The notes under the pieces are model-generated. The model was not told where the DNA came from and searched no databases. It saw nothing but the letters and a program-made list of their open reading frames with translations. DNA of 64,000 bases, taken from positions 2,046,001 to 2,110,000 of the forward strand of contig NC_088939.1 of NCBI RefSeq assembly GCF_033473495.1. The letters are read 5' to 3'. Below, piece by piece: positions 1 through 10,011 of the stretch. The translations under genes were made by a program, and so were the position numbers. Each line of letters starts with the position of its first letter. The first letter of the stretch is position 1. This DNA comes from Cercospora beticola. Taxonomy: Eukaryota > Ascomycota > Dothideomycetes > Mycosphaerellales > Mycosphaerellaceae.

Positions 1-2970
1 CGTTGCGTTGATGATGACCTACCGTAAGACCCAAAGCCAAAAGCAAGCAGAGCCTACGTGACTTACCCCTGCCAGCCTAATGCAGCTACTCGTGGACATC
101 CACTAGCTCCCGCACAAGCGACCAAGTGCCGGTCATGCACCATCCGCTGCACTTGCTTCAGTGACCCTGGAGAGAAGATAGTGACCTTACTCTGTGCAAC
201 TTGTGCATCCCTATTCCTTGTTTGCTTCAGGTCCGATCCTCGTTGCACTTCATTCCTGCGGAATATCAACCATTCCTAGTGCCAACAGCTCGATGCACTC
301 GAGCACCCGCGAATCACGAAGAGCATGGGAAAGAAAGCGGCTGGATGGAGACATAAACAATGGGCGCGGGAATCCGAAGGAAACACAACAGGTAAGGTGG
401 AGATGAGGAGGCCATACACTCGAGCAATTGCGCTGCCGAATGGTGGAGGGCAAGTTTGTGACGATGCAACAGCCTGCACAACAACTGCTGTATCATTCAC
501 CAGTAGCCTTGACGGCCATTTATTCTACCCGACACCAGTGCACTCATCGGCAGCGGCGAACAAGAAGGGCACTTCCGAACCCAAGGCTTTCCAGCGATCA
601 ACGCGCTTTATAGCATGGCAATCTGTTGTTGATCTCAGGGCTGCGATCGTGTCCTCTCCGTCTTCGCTCTATAGATTCGATCCATTTCCAGCCCTGGACA
701 CTTTCATGCCTTTGCTGAGAAGACGTATGTCGTCCTATTGCTCCAGCAGGATAACTGCTGCAAGTAGGAAGCCTGGGATGGTCAGAGGACGACGATTCTA
801 CCAGAGAGCTCAATGCTGATGCGTATCAACACGGCTGTGAAAATTGAGATTACATTTCCTTCATGCACTACTATGAGTTCGATCCCACTTTTGTACTGCA
901 TAGTCAGACCTACAGCTACTCCTGATGACTTTCAATATGATGTTCATAGGCAGCTCGACAGTGCCCTTTCCTCCTACGCCTCCACGCGCTGAGACATAGA
1001 TGTCTCTGCCTGATACATTGATTCAAATGCGGGAACTAATTGGGACATCTGCTTCTCGCTTCCTTCTCTGTGTATCTAAGCCACTCGCGAGCGAGCTGAG
1101 AGTTTGGCGTCCCAAACGTTTGATCAAGTCTGGCAAGTCCAATTCAGCAAAGCGCTGCTTCACGATGTGCGTCTCTTGCATCTTCGACCTAGTCTTTCTT
1201 CCGTGTCCATGACCACAATGCCTTCTTGTTGCATTCTTTCGTCCTCGCGTTCTACCATGATCCCGACTTCAATTTCCACGAAGCTCGACGCAGCATGATT
1301 GCAATGGGATGAGCTCCGATTTGCTGATCATGCAACAACACCTGCTCCATCGTTGACGGGTTCCCCTGAGTCTCTTTGTTTCCAGAGCTCTACAGTGTCC
1401 TCATCGTTCTTTCCCGCTCTTGCTCGTGCCTTCTCGCTGCCCGTGCCCGACCGAGCGCAAATGCAGTGCTGGTCTCAACTCCTCAGGGGTGAGTGACGGA
1501 GCTGAAGCTGACTGTGTGTGTACAATGTTCTTCATGTCAGATCTCGGTCTCACGGGTGGAATTCGTCTTTGGCGTGCCGTTTCTCGAAAGGTGGCTTGTC
1601 TCGCTTGACGGGTCTCGATGTGGCGTCGATCAATGTCCGGCGTGGTGCGGTGAAGGTGTTGCAGCGCGACTCGTGGGTAAGCGGCACCGTCTGTTGGAAC
1701 CAATTGGACGATTGCAATCGCTTTTTCAATGGACGTTCGTGGGTGTGGTGCGGACTTTATTGTCTAGGAGCCCAGAGCTCAAGGTCTGGAGTAAACTTGT
1801 CAGCGCGTGCAAAGCTAGAAAGGGGCTGCCCCATGGAGCTCTGAGGACAAATGGGCTTGTTGCAATATCTTCTCTGTATTCTGTGTGAGCTGACAGACTT
1901 GTGACGGTCAGAACGTCCCCGAAGGCTTTGTGTTTGACGTGACTTTGGGTGGCCCTAGCAAAGTCCAGCTCGCGAGTTGCAGCTGGCGGCGCGCACAGTG
2001 ACAAGAAGACTTCTTTCTGACAAATGGGCTATTGGAAGGCTGTTGCTATCATCTCGCTGACGCTTTCAGTGCATCAAGTGTTGGTCACAAGAATCCGCAG
2101 TTCACGATCAAGGCGCCGAAAGCCCAGAATGACCACATTTGACACAACGCGATCGCACATTTTAGGTGCACGGTATCTACAACACTCTCTGACGGTCATT
2201 GATCACACATAACGCACATGCGAAGTTGTGCGAGGTGTGTAGAGGTATCAGTGGTCATCAAACGTGCTGGCGACGCCCAAAGTCCGAACAGGTCGAGGGT
2301 CAAGTTCACCAACGAACTTCGAAATCCGAACCGCGCTAGCAAGCTGGTTTCCAGGACGTTCTACGCGCTCTCATTGGCTCAGACGACCATTGATCTAAAC
2401 AAGCGCCGGCCGCCGATGGCTCGACTACTTAAGAACCCTTTTCCCCCTCTTTTCTGAACTTTTCTCTCCATCACTTGTGAACACCGCTAATTTGGCGGTT
2501 ATTAACAGGTTCGAGAACAGGTCGAGCGGATGATGGTTCTCCTGACGCTCCCTGACACAACGCTCTTCGGGGCAACGTGGCTCTGCCCAATGAGGTCTAC
2601 CTCCCTGAGGTTTACCTCGCCGGGTGGGAATTTTTGGAACACACTGCAAATTGCAAACTTTTTCATCACTCAGTCGCCATTGCCATGGCCGCTGCGCGGA
2701 GAAGAAGAATTAATAGTTGCCTGACTGCCTTGACTGCCTCAATTGCCATTGCCTTGCCCCAGCGTTTGAGATCGATGCGCAGCCGATCTGTAGTGCGTTT
2801 GCTGTGAGAATCCCTGTCGCCCCTAAGCGAGTGTGTCGTTAGTTGAAGCAATTCGCAGCAGAACTTCGTCCACTGCACGCACATCACGACAGACTGCTGC
2901 ACACACACCACCACCACTCCGCCCCTCTCGCCATCACCAAGCCCACAGAGCCCAGAAAGCCGACGACAAG
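1..2970. other. Leading stretch without a recognised gene
   Basis: I see no convincing coding region here. The longest open frame (325-819, plus, 164 codons) has unremarkable composition, resembles no family I know and carries no clear splice pattern. The last few hundred bases upstream of 2971 should hold the promoter and 5' leader of the small gene that starts there. Confidence 0.4.
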
Positions 2971-3353
2971 ATGGCACAGCCATCGACAGAAGAGAACGCG
3001 GTCTGGCGCCGCTTTATCAGCGAGCAGCCGTGCATGCGCGGTGCTTTGCTGCACCGCAGTGGCTGGATGGTCTTCGGCGTTCTCGGCCCCAGTAAGTGCA
3101 ATCGAGCCATTGAAGATCAAGATGACATGGAGCTGATCAAATCATCACAGGCGAACACTATGGCGAAGCCATCACCTTCTCGCGCGTCTTCTTCTTGAGC
3201 GCCGACGGCAACACCCTCGCCAGTGGGCCTAGCCCACTGAGCGTCCCTATGGAGGACGTCCTCGCCTCCTGGCTCTCGCCAGAGGACCTCCTTTGGGCGT
3301 TCTCGCACGCCCCGTTCGAGGCGGAACTCGCCGTCAACTGGTTCTGGCTCTGA
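2971..3353 (+). CDS. Small two-exon hypothetical protein (107 aa)
   Basis: The model joins exon 2971-3091 to exon 3151-3353. The 59-nt intron (3092-3150) has a GTAAGT donor and a CACAG acceptor, and splicing keeps the frame open through a split AGC serine codon. The product is 107 residues, starts MAQPSTEENAVW and ends in the aromatic motif NWFWL. The N-terminal half has a hydrophobic patch (WMVFGVLG), but there is no clear signal peptide or membrane helix. I do not recognise the family. The stop lies inside a small CTGG/CCAG palindrome, the second of a series running to 3590. A further open frame rich in His and basic residues follows in another phase (to about 3545), so the 3' end could be longer if an intron is missed. 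Confidence 0.5.
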
Positions 3354-3594
3354 GCCAGAGAGCTCCGCCCCGCCGCCGCACCACCACCACCACCTCCACC
3401 ACCACATTCCCTCTGGCCTCCGCCAGAAAGACCACCACAAGGCTTACGGGTTCGCTGCCCAAGAAGAAGGCACCTTTGACGACCGCTGGAAGCAAAACCA
3501 GTTGAAAAAAGCATATTCACAACACCGTGGAAGCAAAACCACGTAAAAAAAGCCCTGGACACAAAAGTGGAAGCAAACCACTATAAAAAATAAC
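3269..3594. repeat. Series of small CTGG/CCAG-type hairpins, last three in tandem
   Basis: Six short inverted repeats with CTGG or GTGG left arms and matching CCAG or CCAC right arms start near 3269, 3344, 3413, 3487, 3537 and 3567. The last three share a near-identical loop (AAGCAAAA or AAGCAAA) and each is followed by a run of A. Their stems differ but stay paired: CTGG/CCAG, then CGTGG/CCACG, then AGTGG/CCACT. The paired changes suggest the fold, rather than the sequence, is kept. The first three fall within or near coding sequence and could be chance. Function unknown. Confidence 0.5.
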
Positions 3595-3604
3595 CCTCAC
3601 GACC

Positions 3605-3953
3605 ATGCTCGCACTTTGGCGTAAGTGTAGAGGGCTCAGTACCTGTACATCAAGTCAGGGAAGCGAAGACGAGCATGAACCGCCTTTCTCAAGACGTACG
3701 CGCGTTGCGGAGGACCGAAGGCTCAAGATGGTGGACAACAGATGCGCGGGTGCAATGCGGAATGATGTTCTGTTTGGAGGTGAGCCTGCAACCACACAAT
3801 ATCTGTTGACAATCGATTCCGCTGACCTCCTCTGCTTCTTTATCGCGCTGCCCGCGCCGAGGCATTGCAGGTAACCGCATTGACGTTGGTGCCCAGTCTG
3901 ACGAAGTGGAAAGATGCAAGGTTGGAAGAAAGGGAATGGACACATCTGAATAA
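3605..3953 (+). CDS. Small two-exon hypothetical protein (85 aa)
   Basis: Exon 3605-3779 is joined to exon 3871-3953. The 91-nt intron (3780-3870) has a GTGAGC donor, a CGCTGAC branch site and a TTGCAG acceptor, and the junction rebuilds a glycine codon (G|GT). The 85-residue product is hydrophilic, starts MLALWRKCRG and ends GRKGMDTSE. No signal peptide, membrane segment or known domain is visible. An in-frame GTAAGT near the start could mark another donor, but no acceptor at a plausible distance follows. It lies about 250 bp after the preceding small gene on the same strand, so the two could belong to one longer transcript. Confidence 0.45.
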
Positions 3954-4612
3954 ACTTTGTCATTCTCATCATGTTGAGGTTGCGGAATGCCCTTCAGGCT
4001 CCATCGACGGTCAAACAGGACAGATCGATGCATTCGAGAGATAGATCAATGCTGATGTCGGGCTCCATCACAGACTGTCAATTTTGAGCCCGAAGTCATC
4101 TTTCTCACTTCTCATCGATCCAATCTCGCGCGCATAGCATCAAATGAAGGCACTCGGCCCAGATACCGTGGTCATGAGGATTTAAATCGTCCATTGGAGC
4201 AATTGATCCGTTGACCAGTACTGCAACTGCAAGTTGGCAGTGAACCCAAGTCCCAAGAAAATCTCCACATCAGGAAGTCCCACTTTGAGTTTCCAACTCC
4301 ACATCCCGATATCCCGCAACTCATGCCGATGGTCCTGATGCTGTGCCAGTAACTGTCTTGCAGGCATGGACCCAACGTCACAGCGATCTTAGAAGCAAAG
4401 AAATTGACTTCGAGCAGTTTTCTTTTCTCAAACAGTACAAACTTCAAAACTTTTGACACACAATCGCTACTCGAACCAATCTGCCCGTATCCATGCCTCT
4501 GCATAGCAAAAAGCTCTACACTCCGCCGCCTTCAGTGGTATTGAAGTATGAATCACCACTAGGTCCTGTAGCAGCGTGTGCTGAGCAAACTTCCCAAACC
4601 GACCCTGCCTCC

Positions 4613-6922
4613 TTACGTCCATGCGTCTTTCTGCTCGAACCAGATCACCCTACCCGAGGCCTTTGGCCGCAGTCCCCCATGATACTGGCTCACGCCTGAG
4701 ATGAACACCGCAGCCGCGTCGTCCTCTACCCAGAAGGTGTGCTTTGTGATCGCGGCGAGCAAACCTTCCGACTGCTTAGTCGGCGACCTCAACGCCTTTC
4801 GACCTTTGCATACCGCCAGCGGGATGACTGGAACGTGAGCATCATTGCCAGCGAAGAAGTTCGTGCGTGCGAGCTCAAGTTGACGATCTGTCCATGACAT
4901 GACGGAGTGTGTCGGGCGCTGGCAGTTGTACGGTCCGCTCCCCGATTGAAAGGGACCAAGGGCTCCACCAGGCCGAGACGTTGGGTCAGCAATGATGTAG
5001 ACCTCTTTGTCCTTCTTCCACTCTTCGAATGCTTTTTCTGTGACATTACTGAGCAGATCATGGCAGCTTGAGAAGCAATCACCCATGATCTTTTGAGCCA
5101 GCCAGAGTGGCACCTCGTTGATGTCTCTGATGTCTTCCAGCATCGCCAGGAGAGTTGACGAGGTCTGTGCGCGCAGCTTCCCGTCAATAAACTGAAGAAT
5201 TCGCCCAAGGGCCGATGCGACGAGCACATCAGGAGCGTATGCCACATGGGGCACCGCTGGAAGTGGTGTGCTCATGGTCGTCGAAACCATGCCGTTGATC
5301 ACGCTTTGCAGATTGATGTATATTTCCAAGGTATTGATGGTGAGCGAGCTGCGAATGTACTCCATGGCGGCGATCTTGGTGACATATCTTCCGTGATTGA
5401 GGTTGCGTGTCTGTCTTGGAAGCTGCGCAATCTGCTGGAGTCTACGTCCATGGATGTTCAGACCTAAACGCTCTGCTTCGTTCAAGGTGCAGGTGAAAGC
5501 ATCCATTCGGTTCGACATAGGTGGTTGGAAGACGGTTGTCGGTGCCACAGCACCAGTCTGCGTCTGGAACACAAGAGGCTCGTAAGGTCTAAAGACCTTG
5601 ATGTCAAAGCCTCTGAAGAGTGTCATGAACGCTATCAATCTAGTCAGCAAGTCTCTTTTGGTGGTGACTCTCAATCACTTACAGATTCTGCTGTGCTTCT
5701 CCAGCTGACGGTTCAGATAATGTCCAACCATTGCATCCACGAGCGAACGTTCTTCCGCAGCGCTGGGTGCTCTACTCCTGACGCCCGGGAAGTTGGAGAT
5801 ATGACGATCATACAAACGTTGCATGAATTTGTGCAGCAGAATGTAGTCACCTCCTTCGCACGGTGTACCACCCAACATCTTCCTCACACTGATGTCCACT
5901 GGCGGAACGCATCCACCAATCTCATTTGTATCCCAAACCCAGCGCAATTCAGGAGTGTCTGAAGCCCAAAGTCGTAGCAGATATATGGCGCTGCTACAGA
6001 TCTGGTATTTTATGTCCAAAGGACGAGCTGTCAGGAGGGTCCAGGATGGGTTTCGCGCATAGATCCGGAAGTCATGCCAGGTCGTGCCCACCAAACATAA
6101 ACAAAGCGTGTCTGCGTCTTCTCTTGAGATAGTGGTCTGCATTCTGTTGGATTTTGTGGACATGTGGATCATTTCCATCCCCATCCAGTACTGAGCAGGG
6201 TTTGATGGTGCCATCTTGCCGCCGAGGCCAATATAGTAGCGCGTGAAGTCTGAAAGAGCCACACGATACTCGTCGCAGAACACAACTTGATGTGCCCGGC
6301 AGAATCGAGTACCTGGAGCTTGCTGCAGGTCGTTGGGGACGGGGCCAAGGCATTCCTGACAAACATCTCCGCCGTACTTTGAGTCTGAGGCGATCTTACT
6401 CAGAAAGAGCTTGTATCCATTCTCCCTGCGCACTCGTTCCTTGGGTTTCTCGACTTGGTTGGCGAAGGGAGTGCCAAAAAGAAGCCATTCCCTAAGGCGC
6501 GAAATGTCGGCGATTCTCTCGTCGGCGACAAATTGTGCCGAGAATGGCTGACCCTGTACCATCCATTGCGGATCGGTCGAGTTGACTTCCTTATGTAGCC
6601 GGTTGTACATAAATCGATTGAGATGGGCGAAGGCGCTTGCAGGAGTGGGTCGTATTTTCGTTTCAAGTCTCGTCAAGTCAATCCCCATCGTGTCTGCGAG
6701 TAGCCGGGATAGAGGAGCACTGTTAAGGATCGTACTTCTCAACTCTTGGATGGCTTTCTCGAAGTTGAATGCGGTACATGATACCCGATGCTCTTTAAAG
6801 GTCAAGTTGAACGCCACCCATGCGTTCACTCGATCTTTTTGAAGCGGCAGTCGGTCGATAATGAGATCGCATACCTCGGTGGGTAGATTCGTGATGGGCG
6901 GCGGCGGTGATGACGGAGGCAT
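4613..6922 (-). CDS. F-box-like protein, two exons (752 aa)
   Basis: Exon 1 is 6922-5683 and exon 2 is 5631-4613. The 51-nt intron (5682-5632) has a GTAAGT donor, a TTGCTGAC branch site and a GATAG acceptor; joining gives a split serine codon (T|CG) and one 752-residue frame. Residues about 12-35 (LPTEVCDLIIDRLP) match the start of an F-box-like motif, which in SCF ubiquitin ligases binds Skp1. Around residues 185-220 there is a cysteine/histidine cluster (CQECLGP, then FCRAHQVVFCDEY) that could bind zinc. Many filamentous ascomycetes carry large families of such proteins with divergent C-terminal regions, and the substrate cannot be inferred. The start is the first ATG of the frame. The gene stands alone. 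Confidence 0.7.
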
Positions 6923-7429
6923 CGTCGCGACGTTGCGACTGAGAGTCGAGTTGCAATGTGGTAGGCAAGAGCGTTGAAGAATGTTGGCGAACTTGAAGCT
7001 TCTGGCAAGCCCCTACTCGCACTAGCGCCTTTTGGATGCAAAGGACTGGTCACAAAGGTGAACGTCCCACCCGATCGGCAGACGCAGCGATTAGGGATCG
7101 GTCAAAAGTAATTTGACGGTGGGAGAATCCATACGATCGATATTTGTGCTGTGTAAGAAACTGTACCGGGGGGGCGACTGGTCTTACTACGGCTTCTACA
7201 ACACATCGTCCCAACAGCTCCGTAGCAGCCACATACACGTACAACTATATTTTCACAAGATTCTGTAGATCGAACAGTGGCAAATACTTGTCATTTTCGC
7301 ACGCGTTGAGACCACTGGGTGTCCATATGCGGAAATGACGACAATACATCAACACAGCGAACAGAAATGGCGCTCGCCAAGACCAAACCATCAACAAGCT
7401 CACAGGACCGTTGCGTCTCGAATCCGAGA

Positions 7430-8040
7430 GGCTTTGACCAAGAGTGGCAAGCAAAGTGTGTGAAAGACAGAGAATGGAAGTAGACGCTCCCCTTGACTTA
7501 CCAGAAATTCCTCTAACACAGAAAGCTCGCAAATATCTCTTGCACCGGGTCCGGGAAACATCCAACAAGAGTGGCTAGAATAGTACTTAGAACTCTGACA
7601 ACGGAAGCAATGGTTTCTGATTCACTTATGCGGCTAGCCAAAATTACCGTTAATATGGAAACCTCAAAGCGTAGCAGAAAGGGCAATTCATTCAGACCTT
7701 GACCAATAGTGGCAAGCAGCATATTTCCGGCTCGGAGAATACACACAAATGTTGTGGTTCACTCGTATCACTAGCCTGTAGCGCGAGGATCCCGCAGAAC
7801 TTTTCTGCTCTGGATTCAGAAGGTGTGGGCGAAGAGTGGCAGGCAAATTGTGTTCAGCCTGGAGAGTGGAAGTAAAGCCCTTATTCACTTACTCATTTAG
7901 CAAGCCGATAAGACCGGCAAAATATATGAAGCTCAGAAAGTGACAGCAGAGCTGTTTCATTCAGACACGAACAAAGAGTGGCAGGTAGAATGCGCAACAC
8001 TCAGAGAGTCGATGCAAAAGTATCTCATTCACTCTTCCCG
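7430..8040. repeat. Degenerate tandem array, five units of about 127-142 bp
   Basis: The core AGAGTGGCAAG (with variants) recurs at 7441, 7568, 7706, 7833 and 7975, spaced 127, 138, 127 and 142 bp. Most cores are followed by a GAGAGTGGAAGTA-like block and a TTCACTTA-like block. The last unit runs into the 3' end of the RNase III-like gene whose stop is at 8029-8031. On the minus strand each unit contains GTAAGTGAAT-like, donor-like sequence and a short open stretch of the form LLAT(I/L)GQ. I cannot tell whether the units descend from an exon of the neighbouring gene. Confidence 0.6.
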
Positions 8041-8729
8041 CTTCCCAATGATGCCGAGGCCGCGCAGCGTACCCATGGCAGCTTGCATAGTGTTGGCCTG
8101 GTGGAAATTCTCTGGCCAATAGAAGCCCATGTGTCTCATCACCACCTTCGTCACTGCTTCACTCTCCAAGTCGAGTTCGACTGCTGCAATAATGGCCTCA
8201 ATCGAGGTGGCCTTAGCTTTTCTGCCGTCCCATGATGCCCAGAATTCCATTGCGGCCATGCTTCCTGGACGCACGCCAGGGACTTGCAGGAAAGGGGTCA
8301 ATTCGATGGCGTCGCATTGGTATGTCTGGTACGAGTTCATGTTCATTCCAAATTCGTACCAGATCTTGTACTCGTCTTCCACTTTGTTAGTTGATGTGAT
8401 GAGGTGAAGCGCGCCGGGCGCTGAATTTACATACCGTGAGGGAAACCTTGCCTTGCCCATCCTTTCCTCAATATGGCAGACAAAACCCCGTCACCTGTTC
8501 GCGCGATGCAGATGTTGCTTATAGGCATTGGCTCGCCTGGTGCCACATCGGGCAGAGTGTACTTGACAGTGACGGCCATTCTCAGCAACTCTGGGTTGCG
8601 GAATTGGAATCGCACGCCGTTGTCGAATGCGATGGTGCCAGTGTGGATGTCGACGTTCTGGACTTGTGCGTGATGTGTATCGTCGAGCAATGGCGCAGGC
8701 CACACTCCGTTTCCGTTGGTGAGAGCCAT
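8029..8729 (-). CDS. RNase III-like protein lacking catalytic residues, two exons (213 aa)
   Basis: Exon 1 is 8729-8435 and exon 2 is 8375-8029. The 59-nt intron (8434-8376) has a GTATGT donor, an ACTAAC branch site and a GGAAG acceptor. I start at the first ATG in frame (MALTNG); the upstream open frame to 8828 lacks an ATG. The product looks like a diverged RNase III fold: a helix resembling the family's F-x-N-x-x-LL-x-x-A element (FRNPELLRMAV), a degraded signature ending RTGDGVLSAI, and a late helix (SIEAIIAAVELD) resembling the family's D-x-x-E-A-x-x-G-A element. The signature acids of active RNase III are missing. It is similar in layout to the gene at 48258-49582, with an intron at the equivalent place. 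A structural or RNA-binding role is possible; function unknown. Confidence 0.55.
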
Positions 8730-9099
8730 TTGTGGTGTCAGGCGATTCGATGGTAGTGAAGGAAGGCAGACGCGCGAGTGAAGACGGGTCGAGTGCGTGG
8801 TGAAAGTGTGGTGGTGGTGTCCTGTCACTCAATCGAATTCTGCTACCCGTCAAGTCAGTGCTCGAGGCGGACGGGCAATTGGGATGCAGCGCAAAAGAAG
8901 TGCTCGGAATTCGGTCCCTGCAGCGCTGCACTTCGACAAACGCTGTTGACGCAAGTCCTGCAGCATTGCTCATTCTAGCTGCTTTTCTAGCCATCAGATA
9001 TATGCATTGAATGGAGTGCTGTCTGAATACGCTATCGCGCGCGCTCTTTCTCTTGTACTCAGCCTTTGAACGGTGGCATTTCGAGCATTTCGAAGTCAT

Positions 9100-10011
9100 G
9101 CCAGGAGCAAGCCCATATCGAAATCACACCCGACTCATGTACTTAAGTTGTGGTTGATTGGGGGTAAAGAAGGGCGATCTGAAGTTACATTCGACCTTCT
9201 GCTTCTGCTTCAGCTGCGCACATCAAGGTGCCCGTTGGTATCAACTCTTTGTATGATTCAAATGCAGGCGAGCCAGTGAAGGCAAGAGTGGATAGCGTCT
9301 CGGTCGCTACGGCCATCGTCCCACTTCAAGCAAACACCTGATGGAAGCAGAGCGTCACATCAAGCAGTCCTTCGCCTTGTATGTGCTGCGCCGGACTCGA
9401 TCCCCATCTTTCGTGGACAGCGCCAGTGCCTCTATGCCTTTACGCCGACGGTCTCCACGTAGGCAACAATGAGTATCTGCTCTGCTCCGGCATCTTCTAC
9501 AAGCTTTCCATCCCCGTGAACGCTTCCACCGCTGGACAACTGCTGGCGCGCGAGTAGCCCATGTTTCCGCCAGTGGCGTTGCCTTCGAATGTCATGCAGT
9601 CTATGAGCCCAAACCATCCATCCATTGTTCCAAACTCCTCCTGCATTCCTTCGATCGATCGCATTCGTGGTCGGCGGTCGCGGTTGACTTCTGCAGGGGC
9701 ACGAAGATGTGAAGATGGGTAGTTCGAGCATGTTCGTACGTTTTCCGAAGGGTGCTGCGACGATGCTGCGAACGGGGTCATGTGAAGCTTGACAGGTCCA
9801 GTCAGAACGGATCTTCGGCTAGCGCTGCAGTTCGTCACTTTAGCTTTACTGCACATCCCAAAACTCAGTCAGCTCAGCTATTCCTGTACCGCGTATTCAA
9901 AACCTTGCGACTGTCGTTGAACAATTCGGTATGTCTCGTTCGTTGCAGCAGCAGAGTGTTTCAGAATTGTCTGAGAATACAACGCATGCGTTCCTCTATC
10001 TGCTAGGGGAT
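9100..10011. other. Stretch without a supported gene
   Basis: This separates the RNase III-like gene from the 3' end of the ABC transporter gene. Two overlapping minus-strand frames at 9432-9856 contain protein-like pieces (one ending VAYVETVGVKA) but would need an unexplained frame change to join. I therefore make no call. Confidence 0.35.

Noticed and set aside
4172..4504. 110-codon minus-strand ORF downstream of the F-box-like gene
   Set aside because: It has a real ATG, but no domain, no splice context and unremarkable composition; it is probably 3' flank of the F-box-like gene.
8730..8828. His-rich N-terminal extension of the first RNase III-like gene
   Set aside because: The frame begins with GTG and has no ATG before 8729; the His run looks like translated leader.
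9432..9856. Two overlapping minus-strand frames with protein-like pieces
   Set aside because: They can be joined only by an unexplained frame change; no donor/acceptor pair fits. Possibly a decayed gene, but not supported.
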